DNA from: Stenogyne calaminthoides
Lineage: Eukaryota > Streptophyta > Magnoliopsida > Lamiales > Lamiaceae
Assembly (NCBI GenBank): GCA_037126765.1
Contig: JBBCBC010000049.1
Location: 310,001-374,000, forward strand
Direction: 5' to 3'
Length of the DNA stretch: 64,000 nucleotides
Each line of letters opens with the position of its first letter. The stretch's first letter is position 1. Below the pieces are notes generated by a model that made no database searches, had not been told where the DNA came from, and was given only the letters and a program-made list of their open reading frames with translations. Shown one piece after another: positions 1 to 8,607 of the stretch. The translations under genes and the position numbers were made by a program.

Positions 1-232
1 GACAAACCACTCCGGGAAGTAGCTAAGGCCAAAACAGCCATAGAGGTTCTTCAAAAATTGGAAGAATTGTATCAGACCAAGTCAGTTACCACAAGCTCTA
101 TGTTAAACAGAAACTTCATGCCTTCAAGATGATAGAGGATAAGAATCTTATTCAATCAGTTGGATGAATTCAATCGGTTGGCTGATGATCTGGAGATAAG
201 AATCTTGGAGATCAGTTGGATGAATTCAATCA
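1..232 (+). pseudogene. copia gag (UBN2-type) remnant
   Basis: Reading across a frameshift gives a copia-gag-like stretch: a segment with KLEELYQTKS at about 56-87, then LYVKQKLHAFKM in another frame at about 99-134. This matches the usual gag pattern of a lysine-rich helix, 'W/L..LE.LY..KS' and 'LY.KQ.L..FKM'. A 56-57 bp unit is repeated in tandem at about 138-250; the 19-base word CAGTTGGATGAATTCAATC occurs at 157 and 213. The zinc knuckle expected at the gag C-terminus is absent, so the internal deletion removed it together with protease and integrase. Confidence 0.7.
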
Positions 233-2056
233 GTTTGAACAGACAGGATCTGGGGCTCAGATCAACAATGACCCAGAACCAGCTGAGGAAGATGATCAGA
301 TGGATCTGGATCAGGATGAAGATAATCGGGATCTTTGGGGCGGAAGTTTTGATCTCGGGAATTAGCTTTGGCGAGATAGACTCGAAGGAAAGCGGATACA
401 CCCTCCCACCAGATTTGGACATGCGGATATGGTGTCTTATGCTCTTGTCACTGCAGAAGAAATAGAGTACCAAGAGCCTCAGAGCTATAAGGAAGTTATC
501 TCAGGTGAGGATAGTGATAAATGGATTGTTGCTATAATCGAAGAAATTTGATCCTTTGGAGAAAGAATAACACATGGGTTCTGGTGGATAAGCCAAAGCA
601 GCAGAAGACAGTCAGTTGTAAATGGATTTTCAAAAGGAAAATTGAAGTAAGCACTTCAGAAAGTGTGAGGTTTAAGGCTAGACTGGTTGTTAGGGGTTTC
701 ACTCAAAGGGAAGGAATTGATTTCAATGAAGTGTTTTCTCTAGTTGTAAAGCATTGCTCAATCAGATTGTTGCTATCAATAGTGACTCAGGAAGATTTGG
801 AGCTTCAGCAACTAGATGTTAAGACTGCATTTCTACATGGAGATTTAGTAGAGAGTATCTACATGCAACAACCTGAGGGCTTCATTACTTCAGGAAATGA
901 GAACAAAGTATGTTTACTGGAGAAGTCCTTGTATGGGTTGAAGCAAAGCCCAAGGTAGTGGTACAAGAAGTTTGACAACTTTATGTTATCAGTGGGGTTT
1001 CAGAGATGTAGTTATGACAGTTGTGTGTATCTAGAGAAGCAAGGTGATCAGGTCATTACATATCTCTTACTATATGTGGATGACATGCTCATTGCTAGTA
1101 AAAGCATGAGTAAGATTAACAGTTTGAAGGCTAAACTAAGTGGAAAGTTTGACATGAAGGATTTGGGGGATGCCAAGAGGATTCTGGGCATAGATATCTT
1201 AAGAGCCAGGAAAGCTGGAAAGTTGTTCTTATCTCAGAAAGACTATATTCAGAAGGTGCTGAGAAGATTTCAGATGCATCAGTCAAATGCTGTGAATACA
1301 CCCATGAGCCAGCAGTTCAGGTTAACTAAAGCTCAATCACCTAAAACTGAGTTAGAGAAGATACAGATGAGTAAGGTTCCTTATGTTAATGCAGTGGGAA
1401 GCATCATGTATTTTATGGTTTGCAGTAGGCTTGACCTGGTACATGTTGTCAGTTTAGTAAGCAGGTTTATGGTCAACCCTGGAAGACCTCATTGGGAAGC
1501 TCTGAAGTGGGTCATGAGATATCTGAATGGATCTACTGATTTAGGATTAATGTTTGAGAAAACAGGAGATGTGGGAAGTCCACTTCAGGGGTTTGTTGAC
1601 TCAGATTTTGCTGGTAGTGTGGACACAAGAAAATCTCTCAGTGGATATGTGTTTATATTGTATGGTACTGCTATCAGTTGGAGAGTTGTTCTTCAGTCAG
1701 TAGTGGCACTCTCTACAACTGAAGCAGAATACATGGCTATGACAGGGGCAGTCAAGGAGGCAATGTGGTTGAAAGGGATTGTGAAGGAATTTGGGATTAT
1801 TCAGAAGGTTGTGACTATCAAGTGTGACAATCAATGTACTCTTCACTTGGTTAAGCATCAGGTTTTTCATGAGAGGTCTAAGCATATTGATGTGAGGCTT
1901 CATTTTGTTAGAGATGTGGTGGAGAAGAACATTGTTGCTGTGAGCAAAGTCCCTACTGAAGACAATGCTGCTGATATGTTCACAAAGGTCTTGCCCAGTT
2001 CAAAGTTCAAATACTGTCTGAGTTTGATTCAACTCGGATCAGTGGGTACTCTCTGA
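233..2056 (+). pseudogene. copia pol remnant: acidic hinge, reverse transcriptase and RNase H
   Basis: The region starts with an acidic, glutamine- and aspartate-rich hinge (about 240-520). RT begins near 521 after a small frameshift at about 550-560. Motifs seen are WIFKRK, KARLVVRGFTQREGIDF, LDVKTAFLHGDL, MQQPEGF and LYGLKQSPR. An in-frame TAG at 956-958 replaces the glutamine expected before WYKKF; the frame then continues to 2056. The catalytic YVDD lies at about 1074-1085. RNase H shows the conserved acidic positions in FVDSDFAG, STTEAEYMA, KCDNQ and EDNAADMFTK. Integrase is missing. Without the stop and the frameshift the RT-RNase H portion would be nearly full length; as it stands it is a pseudogene. 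Confidence 0.95.
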
Positions 2057-2096
2057 GGTCAGAGAGCTTGAGGAAAGGACGGGATGGTTATTGCAT

Positions 2097-2109
2097 TGAG
2101 GTGGAGAAT
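2097..2109 (+). promoter_or_regulatory. polypurine tract of the copia element
   Basis: The purine-rich string TGAGGTGGAGAAT lies immediately before the 3' LTR. Polypurine tracts in this position prime plus-strand DNA synthesis in LTR retrotransposons. It sits about 40 bases after the RNase H stop codon. Confidence 0.75.
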
Positions 2110-2839
2110 TGATGATGTAAATGCAATAATCTATGGAACAGCAGTACTAATACTTTTCAGGATCAAAGCTAATACTGTAGAGTTGCTCTTTTGCACTGAC
2201 GGGTTCAAGAGAGTATTCAGGTCCACTGAGTTCTTTAGGATGGACTAATGTTCTTTGAGTTCTTGGAGACTCTTTGGATACTTCAGGATGATAAAAGTCT
2301 GCTGAGTGGTTCAGGGTGGTGAAACCTGCTGAATGGTTCAGGACAGAAAAGTCTACTGAGTTTCTCAGGATAGAAAGATGCTCTGAGTTTGTTAGTGGTA
2401 TTCAAATGATTTGATTACATGATTATATTCTGAGGTTGTTAGGGGGTTTGGGGTCTATATATAGTGATGTTTAATCATTAATTCACACACAAGAGAGGGC
2501 TAGTATACTTGTAATCTTTATTCAGAGATTAGAGAGAGAAATCATTCGGGAATCATTGAGAGAGCATAGTTCGATTATAGATTCAAGGTTCATAATCTCA
2601 TCGATTAGAACTTGGTGAATGCTCTGGAGTTGAGCGGATTGTATCTTGTATTCTTTGATTGAGTGATAGTGAAATCGTCCCTGATCCTCCGTGGATGTAG
2701 ATCACTTTGATAGAACCACGTAAATCGTTTGTTATGTTCTTGATCGTTTTATCGTTGTTATTTTCTGAATATATGTGCTAAGAGTCTTAGTTGCAGATAG
2801 AAAAGGTATTAGTTGAATTCGACTCTTGTTCTAACATCA
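2110..2839 (+). repeat. 3' LTR of the copia element
   Basis: The LTR starts next to the polypurine tract with TGATGATGT and ends in CTAACATCA, a 6-bp inverted terminal pair TGATGT/ACATCA if ends 2113 and 2839 are chosen. TG at 2110 and CA at 2836 is the alternative. A TATA-like CTATATATAG lies at 2455-2464, consistent with the U3 promoter. The degenerate motif around TCTGCTGAGTGGTTCAGG is repeated several times at about 2210-2400. No second LTR is in the window, so neither age nor target-site duplication can be judged. Confidence 0.85.
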
Positions 2840-2860
2840 CCCTCACTTACACATAACAAA

Positions 2861-3041
2861 TGGCACGAAGATTTGCTTCGCCAAGCTTTCCTCCCTTACA
2901 AAGTTGACGCTATTTTATGTACGCCCCTTACTGGCAGACACCAAATTGACTCTATATATTAGACACATGAAGCACACAAGGATTACACAGTCAAGTCGGG
3001 ATATAAGCTAATGTGTGTAACTGAATGCGAACATCCATCTA
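2861..3041 (+). pseudogene. LINE (non-LTR retrotransposon) RT C-terminal remnant
   Basis: One frame from 2861 reads WHEDLLRQAFLPYKVD, then a segment ending QIDSIY, a TAG stop, and HEAHKDYTVKSGYKLM. The pattern 'L...FLP.....I..IPL' followed by 'G.Y.VKS.Y.L' is the region between RT and the zinc-binding reverse-transcriptase-associated domain of plant LINEs. The TAG lies where a tryptophan is usual. Only about 60 codons remain, directly beside the copia LTR end, so the copia element may have inserted into a LINE copy. Confidence 0.75.
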
Positions 3042-3492
3042 CAACAAGGTTCATTTGATAACCCTTTCTATGTCAATTGGAGACGGAAAAAAAAAAAAAC
3101 ACTATATCAATATAACTTTATAATAAAGCTACAAAATATTTTAAAAAATAAAACAGAAAAGGAGAACAGAGTACAAGCTAAACATAAAATTTTCATATTT
3201 TTCTAAAAGTCAGGAAAGTTAACTTCGATGTCGAGGTGCTTTATCTGCTTTAGCTATATATAAATCTCAAATGAAATGATACACATGTCATCTCATGATG
3301 AATCGCGATTAATTAAACCAAAACTTTGTCTCATAAATTAAAAAATTCATAAAAACAAATACAAAAGAGATCTTATCTCCAATAGTGATCCGTATCCGAT
3401 GTCCACAAATTTTTAATGTTGCAACGATAGTTGATTAGTTCATGTCAAGATTTAAATAATAAACTTGAATACACTAACCACACTATTTATTA
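3042..3492. other. AT-rich intergenic DNA, no gene seen
   Basis: About 450 bases with an A-run at 3087-3099 and many short open frames but no recognisable protein. The A-run could be an old retroposon tail, but no target-site duplication was found. Confidence 0.5.
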
Positions 3493-3916
3493 TTCTCTTC
3501 ATCCACTAAAATTGTGTTCATTTCATATTGATATATTATACGGAAAGATAAATTAAGTACATTTATGGACACAATTTTTTTTAATCTTCATCGTCAAACA
3601 ATCACTTAATTACTCAAGTTATCACTTAATCACTTAATTACTCACAATCAATTATGTTATTCAAAAATAGAAACCTTCAATATAGAGAAAAAGACAACCA
3701 ATGTCAAACTTGGCGTCCATCTCGGGCTAGCTAGATCTGCATCGCATTATCAGGTTTTTAACTCGAATTTCCTGTCACCGAAGAGAGCAGTCGACCATGA
3801 AATAGAGTTGGTGCCTGGCACGAAAGCCCCTAAGGGCACCGTATCGTATGACGCAGCCCGAGCTCGATTTAATTTACCTTACAACACGTCAACACAGTTT
3901 TAATGGACGGAGGGAG
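3493..3916. mobile_element. Stowaway-like MITE carrying foreign sequence
   Basis: The left end (TTCTCTTCATCCACTAAAAT at 3493) and right end (GTTTTAATGGACGGAGGGAG ending 3916) form an imperfect terminal inverted repeat and are flanked by TA, the Tc1/mariner target duplication. At about 424 bp it is longer than usual for a Stowaway. The middle (about 3700-3885) is GC-richer and holds a Ty3/gypsy RT fragment, so the element captured or was invaded by gypsy DNA. Confidence 0.72.
3766..3882 (+). pseudogene. Ty3/gypsy reverse transcriptase N-terminal scrap
   Basis: Translation gives LSPKRAVDHEIELVPGTKAP and, after a one-base shift, PYRMTQPELDLIY. This is the conserved entry to gypsy RT ('DH.I.L.PG..P....YRM...EL'). 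It covers about 38 codons and lies wholly between the ends of a MITE. No other gypsy protein segment is nearby. Confidence 0.82.
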
Positions 3917-4163
3917 TATAATTTTGAGATAAATCTTTTGTTCATTAGGTGCACTGTATTTTTGAGAGTATATTTTAAAATATATAATTTATTATATTAA
4001 AATACATAACTTAATACATTAAAACGTATAATCTGTGTTTATAAAATAAATTTTACATTTTCAAAATATACTTCATTCATCTCAAAATATATTTGCATAA
4101 GTAAAAAAGGAAACTCCTCCTTAAATTACACCTTATAATATTTACATATTACTCAAAATGTTA
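3917..4163. other. AT-rich spacer between MITEs
   Basis: About 250 bases of simple AT-rich DNA with repeated ATACATAATTTATT-like words. No gene or structured RNA is recognised. Confidence 0.5.
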
Positions 4164-4430
4164 CTCCCTCCGTCCTATTTTTGATTATTCGGTTGTTGTA
4201 GACACAAAGATAAAGAAAAGGTAGGAGAAAATAATATTAAATGCTGTAAAGTGAGTAAAGTGGGTTTAGTGGAGAGAAATAATAGTATTAAATAGTGTAA
4301 AGTGGGTTTGGTGGAGAGAAATAATAGTATTGAAAGTTGTTTTATTTCCTTTTTAGGAAATGACCAAACAAAATTAGGACGGCTATTTATGGAAAGTGAA
4401 CAATCAAAAAATTAGAGGACGGATTGGATT
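4164..4430. mobile_element. Stowaway-like MITE
   Basis: Starts CTCCCTCCGTCCTATTTTTG after TA and ends with the inverted counterpart CAATCAAAAAATTAGAGGAC. Inside, a unit containing GTGGAGAGAAATAATAGTAT is repeated twice with period about 50. The same interior motif occurs in the MITEs at 5459 and 21930, so they form one family. Confidence 0.85.
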
Positions 4431-4978
4431 ATTATTTTGGACCTACACTTGCACTCAATCAAACTATTTTATTTATTTTATATATAAAAGCTTACAAAAT
4501 TACATTCCAACACTTTATTATACTTTTTTTTTTAAATTACATGTTCAAAAGTTGACGCAATATACTATAGGACGGAAGAAATACAATGAAGTTTACGGTC
4601 CTCCTAATGCATATAAGAGCATCAATAATGGTCCATCTAAAGGATGTTTAAATATTGGATAAATGAAAGTTGTTGTTTAAAACAATTGTGGATGATCTTT
4701 AAATTGGAGAGAGATTATCATTCATTCAAATATATAAATGGAGAGAGAATATTTTTTGTAAAAAAATTAATAGAAATGAGGTAATGGTATGTGACCCATA
4801 AAAGATGTATGGATAAATAAATAACTGATAACCATTATAAAAATGTGTTTAAACAATTTAATATTTAAAAATTAGTGATGTGAAGATAATGTTTAAGAGA
4901 GATAGTGAATGAATTGATGAATTTTCAATCAATCTATTGTGGATGCTTTAAGACCTGCTCTTTATTTAACCATATAAT
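4431..4978. other. AT-rich intergenic DNA, no gene seen
   Basis: About 550 bases of AT-rich DNA with a short open frame that looks fortuitous. The segment around 4615-4935 (AGAGCATCAATAATGGTCC and a mirrored ATTGTGGATGCTTTAAG) may be another decayed MITE, since these words form an imperfect inverted pair. I did not resolve its ends. Confidence 0.4.
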
Positions 4979-5277
4979 AAGATAAAAACTTGTGTGAACC
5001 CAAGTTCACGGTGAATTCAATTTTTTTATTATTATTGTTATGTGTAGAAATTATCATTGTTATGTATAAAATTTATCACTGTTTTGCACAAAGAGTAACA
5101 CTCATGTGAATCAGGTTCACGCATAAACTCTCTCACTGCTATGTGTAAAAACTATCACTGTTATGCACAAAAACTTTCACTGTTTAAAAATATAACAGTG
5201 AGAGTTTTTGTATGTAACAGTGGTACTTAAATAACCGAATTCATAGCATGAACCGGGTCTATACAAGTTTTTGTCTT
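4979..5277. mobile_element. MITE with AAGA(T/C)AAAAACTTGT ends
   Basis: A 15-base terminal inverted repeat, AAGATAAAAACTTGT at 4979 and its complement ending at 5277, encloses about 300 bp with repeated 'TATCACTGTTATGCAC' words. The family is unknown to me. A relative at about 39739-40620 shares the ends and the internal words. No clear target-site duplication was found. Confidence 0.65.
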
Positions 5278-5458
5278 GCACAAAAATCTTACTGTTTTAA
5301 AAATAAAATTTTATATTTTTAAACTATAATGGTCTCATATATGAGATTGGGGTACAACCCAGCATAAATCAACATCCATCCTCACCCAAAATGTTAAAGC
5401 GTCGAAGTCTAAATTATGTTATATTTTATCTATGAGACCATCTCACACAAATCAAATA

Positions 5459-5720
5459 CTCCCTCCATCCTATTTTTTATTATCCATTTACTGTAGACAC
5501 GGAGATTAAGAAAAAGTAGGAGATAATACTATTAAATGGTGTAAAATGGTTTTGGTGGAGGGAAATAATAGTATCAAATGGTGTAAAGTGAATTTGGTGG
5601 AGAGAAATAATAGTATTAAATAGTATTGAATGTTACTTTATTGTCTTATTTGGAAATAGATAAACAAAATTAGGAGAGTTATTTATGGAAAGCGGATAAT
5701 TAAAATCAGGACGGAGGGGG
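5459..5720. mobile_element. Stowaway-like MITE
   Basis: CTCCCTCCATCCTATTTTTT at the left and CAGGACGGAGGGGG at the right, each flanked by TA. The interior carries the same GTGGAGAGAAATAATAGTAT repeats as the MITE at 4164. It is about 262 bp. Confidence 0.88.
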
Positions 5721-5739
5721 TATGTCTCAGTAATAAATA

Positions 5740-5971
5740 TTTTCTCTGTCCCGTATCAGTTTTCACACTTTTCTCTTTAGTTTGACCCATATCAATTTTC
5801 ACACCCCAAAATGAACACCTTTTACATAGCTTTCACCCACAAAAAAATACACTTATTTATTCATATGTCATTACTTTTTGTATAAAGTGTATTTTTCTTG
5901 ATTTGCAGTCATAAATCAGTGTGAAAACTGATCTATTACGGATGGAATATATAATATATATATATATATAT
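5740..5971. mobile_element. Degenerate MITE followed by a (TA)n run
   Basis: The left end TTTCTCTGTCCCGTATCAG and the right part ACTGATCTATTACGGATGG pair as an imperfect inverted repeat with TCAGTTTTCACAC inside it (about 5740-5949). A short (TA)n microsatellite follows at 5949-5971. The element ends roughly 200 bases upstream of the TATA box of the S40 gene, so it is part of the distal promoter. Confidence 0.68.
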
Positions 5972-6038
5972 GTGGGCAACATGAGTCTTAATAATCATAT
6001 AATAATAAGTGTGGTACAAATCTTTTGAATTGGAAAAT

Positions 6039-6176
6039 TGACGTGGCGACAAGACCGAGTTACCTGATGTCAAAATAGTACATTCACTTATTAAAATTGC
6101 AGAAAGATATAACACGACGACAGTTTATAGAGAGAGAAAGCTACCTTATCCAATTCCTTCCTTCCCATTATATAAG
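6039..6176 (+). promoter_or_regulatory. Promoter of the S40-type gene: ABRE/G-box-like site and TATA box
   Basis: TGACGTGGC at 6039-6047 contains the ACGTGGC core bound by plant bZIP factors of the ABF/AREB type. TTATATAAG at 6168-6176 is a good TATA box, which puts transcription start near 6200 and gives a 5' leader of about 150 bases rich in CT and then A. S40 genes are known to respond to senescence, dark and abscisic acid. The ABRE-like site fits that, but regulation here is inference. Confidence 0.65.
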
Positions 6177-6348
6177 CACCCCAAAACCTCCTTCCTTCTC
6201 CAACTATCAAATTACCAAAAACAAATCTCCATTTCTCGCTCTATAAATCATACACAAGAAAAGTGAGAAATCGAAAAAAAGGAAATTGAAATTCGATTTT
6301 TGTAATTGTAATTGTAATCATTTTCTAATCGATTGAAATTCAAATTAT

Positions 6349-6801
6349 ATGGCTGCATCCAAGAGCTATTTCCCGAGAGCAAATTACCGATTCCTTCCAA
6401 CGGATCAAACCCTCAGTAACAACAACTCCATGATCTTCGAGCTCGACGAATCGGAGGTCTGGAACTCCGGCGCTCGCTCGCAGTCGCCGGAGTTCCGGAA
6501 ACAGAGTTCTCTAGTGTCGCGGAAGCCGGCGGCGACGGCGGCTGGTTCGTTGCCGGTCAACATTCCGGACTGGTCGAAGATTTTGAAGGACGAGTACAAG
6601 GAGAATCGCCGGATCGGCGCCGACGACGATTGGGAGGAGGAGGACGACGGCTGCCGGATTCCGCCGCACGAGTTTCTGGCGAGGACGAGGACGAGGATGG
6701 CGTCGTTCTCGATGCAGGAAGGGATTGGGAGGACGCTCAAGGGTAGGGATCTGAACAGGGTTAGAAATGCGATTTGGCAGAAAATTGGATTTCTGGATTG
6801 A
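6349..6801 (+). CDS. S40-family (DUF584, senescence regulator) protein
   Basis: A complete single-exon gene of 150 codons. The start at 6349 (ATGGCTG context) gives the family N-terminus MAASKSYFPRANYRFLP. Family blocks in order are FELDESEVWN (about residues 30-39), RSQSPEFRK (43-51), LPVNIPDWSKIL (68-79), an acidic stretch DDDWEEEDDG (92-101), RIPPHEFLAR (103-112), and the C-terminal GRTLKGRDLNRVRNAIWQKIGF (127-148). This is the plant S40/DUF584 family, small nuclear-localised proteins linked to leaf senescence and stress; the biochemical activity is unknown. No signal peptide or membrane segment is seen. The coding region is GC-rich against a very AT-rich background, as expected for a real gene. 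It is the only intact gene I can support here. The closest match by memory is Arabidopsis S40-like proteins; the exact paralogue cannot be named. Confidence 0.96.
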   Translation: MAASKSYFPRANYRFLPTDQTLSNNNSMIFELDESEVWNSGARSQSPEFRKQSSLVSRKPAATAAGSLPVNIPDWSKILKDEYKENRRIGADDDWEEEDDGCRIPPHEFLARTRTRMASFSMQEGIGRTLKGRDLNRVRNAIWQKIGFLD

Positions 6802-7085
6802 TTCAATTTCTAATTTTTGCTACTTCGAATTATCGAGTGAGATTTTTGTTTTGTTTTGTTTTTTTTTTAATTTTTTTCCTTTTTTTTAATTTTATTTTAT
6901 AAATTTAAGTGAGTGCTTTTCTCATTTTTTGAGGAGCCTAATCTTGACCATGAGTGGTTTGGTTTTCAATGTTTTTAGATTTCGGAGGAGAGATTTGTAG
7001 TTTACCAATTTTGCATCATTTTGTAACTTTGTCCAAAGTTTGACACTATTTTCAGAGCAATAAAAATGAGAAGCTCTTAAATTTG
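6802..7085 (+). terminator. 3' untranslated region and poly(A) signal of the S40-type gene
   Basis: The stretch after the stop is T-rich, then holds AATAAA at 7059-7064, preceded by TTTGTAACTTTGT-type upstream elements. Cleavage is expected about 15-25 bases later. The leader-to-tail transcript would be about 0.87 kb. Confidence 0.6.
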
Positions 7086-7669
7086 AATGTTACATTAATG
7101 TTTTGTTTCATATTCTATGGGTTCAATTCAAAGAGCAAATGAGAATGGGAAACCAGAACAAAATAAAACAAACAAAGCACACAACATTTTTTAAATAAAA
7201 AAATTCAAATTCAGCCCCCAGTTGCACCGTCAAGTTGAGTGGTATGGTAAAGTCTGTGGTTGTGGGAAGATTGAATTTTGTTGAATGGGCAAGTTTGTGG
7301 TGATGTGAGAATAATTTTACACTAAAATATTGTGGGAAGATTAAATTTTGTTGAATGGTAAATTGTGTGGTGATGTGGGAAGAATTTTACATTAAAATTA
7401 GTTTTTCTTGTTCGATGCACAAATTAAAATTTTGAAGATTTTTTTAATGTATATTTAATATTATAATATTGTAATTGAATTAAGTATATAATTAATATTA
7501 TATTACTATATATATATATATATATGTAGTTGATAGCCTATTAGAATAAGATGTGTATTCTTAAAATTAGTTTTGAAGTTATAAAATTTTATCTGTTTGA
7601 ATAGACATTTGAGAATTTATTAAAAGTAGAGATAGTGAATTGAAGAGAAATTGAACAGTTTTTACGAAG
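7086..7669. repeat. Intergenic DNA with a 71-bp tandem repeat
   Basis: A unit beginning TTGTGGGAAGATTGAATTTTG at about 7259 is repeated at about 7330 as TTGTGGGAAGATTAAATTTTG, period about 71. A third start of the unit appears at about 8108, beyond the LINE insertion. A (TA)n run lies at about 7507-7525. No gene was recognised. Confidence 0.6.
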
Positions 7670-7901
7670 AGTAGGGAGAAAGGGAGTGTGGAAAATAATA
7701 ATTGCGTTATTCGTAATGTCAATACATTGGCACATGCTATTGCTTGGAATTCTCGTGTCTCTGAGAGTCCGCCGTGTTGGGTTGAGCCTCCGGCTTTTGG
7801 GGATGGCCTTCTCGATGCTTGTCACAGTTGCGCTTAGGCACCGTGTTTCTTGCTTTCAAAAAAAAAAAAGTAGGGAGAGAGGGAATGTGGAAAATAATAA
7901 T
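7670..7901 (+). mobile_element. 5'-truncated LINE with poly(A) tail and 33-bp target-site duplications
   Basis: Insert 7703-7868 reads VIRNVNTLAHAIAWNSR and on to a TAG stop at 7835-7837. The pattern R..N..AH.LA is the C-terminal end of the RNase H domain of plant LINE ORF2. A 12-A tail follows at 7858-7869. Flanking copies of the same 33-base target, 7670-7702 and 7869-7901, differ at two positions. This is the classic result of target-primed reverse transcription with strong 5' truncation (about 166 bases retained). The target copies include the junction A at 7869, so the boundary is uncertain by a base. Confidence 0.9.
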
Positions 7902-8408
7902 CGGGTGGGGGAATTTTTTATTTTTTGATAAGAGATTATCCTATTTTTATATAAGAGATATATTTATATGAGATCGTATCACAATGAGATGAGATATAAA
8001 TTGATCATTGACACTTTAACATTTTTGGAGAGTGAATGTAATTTGTATTAAGTTGTACTCTGTTTTATACATGAGACTGTCTCATATGAGTTTTTATCTA
8101 TATATAAATATTGTGGGAAGATTAAATTTTGTTCGCTCATATTTACAGATGCTATTTCTAGATTTATAACCCACTGGACTGGGGACCCAAGTAAGAAGGA
8201 GTTGTGCTGTATCCACATTTTACCTAACTACTGCGACACCAATTTTATGTGATGGTAAACTGCCGAAATGATGGTATATGTGATGGTAATAGTCAAGTGC
8301 TTATTTTGTTTTTTTATTTTATATTGTTTTGTTTATTTTGGTTTTTACTTTTTATTGTTTTGTTTATTATATTGTATTTAAGTATAATTAAGTACATTTT
8401 AATTAATA
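7902..8408. other. Intergenic DNA, no gene seen
   Basis: Mixed AT-rich DNA with a repeated TATATGAGAC/GTCTCATATGAG pair at about 7965-8095 suggesting a decayed inverted repeat, and a GC-moderate stretch at 8165-8290 without recognisable coding sense. Confidence 0.4.
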
Positions 8409-8607
8409 TTTCATTTGTCCCGAAATAACGTGCACATTTTTTCGGGCACGAAAATTAAGAAAACTTGTTTTATGGTATTATTTAAATCAATTATAATGAT
8501 ATTGTGAGTGTGTAAGTTTTGAGTGTTTTTTCATTTTAAAAAATGTGCACGTTATCTTGGGACAAACAAAAAATGAAATTGTCTTGGCGTTATTATGGAC
8601 GGAGGAG
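8409..8607. mobile_element. Stowaway-like MITE with doubled ends
   Basis: TTCATTTGTCCCGAAATAAC with GTGCACATTTTTT pairs with AAAAAATGTGCACGTTATCT and TTGGGACAAAC. A further end, ATGGACGGAGGAG, finishes at 8607 and is followed by TA. The same GTGCAC palindromic arm occurs in the MITEs at 9857 and 31627. Confidence 0.8.

Larger units (their letters stand above)
1..2839 (+). mobile_element. Ty1/copia retrotransposon, 5'-truncated by the window edge and internally deleted
   Basis: The window opens inside a plus-strand copia element. In order it shows a gag fragment, an acidic hinge, reverse transcriptase, RNase H, a polypurine tract and a 3' LTR. The order and the RT motif YVDD are diagnostic for Ty1/copia (Pseudoviridae). 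Protease and integrase are missing: gag-like sequence passes within about 60 bases into the acidic region that normally lies between integrase and RT. The RT and RNase H sequence resembles the Tork/Tnt1 branch; that lineage call is inference. The 5' LTR lies outside the window. In-frame stops and frameshifts make it non-autonomous. Confidence 0.93.
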
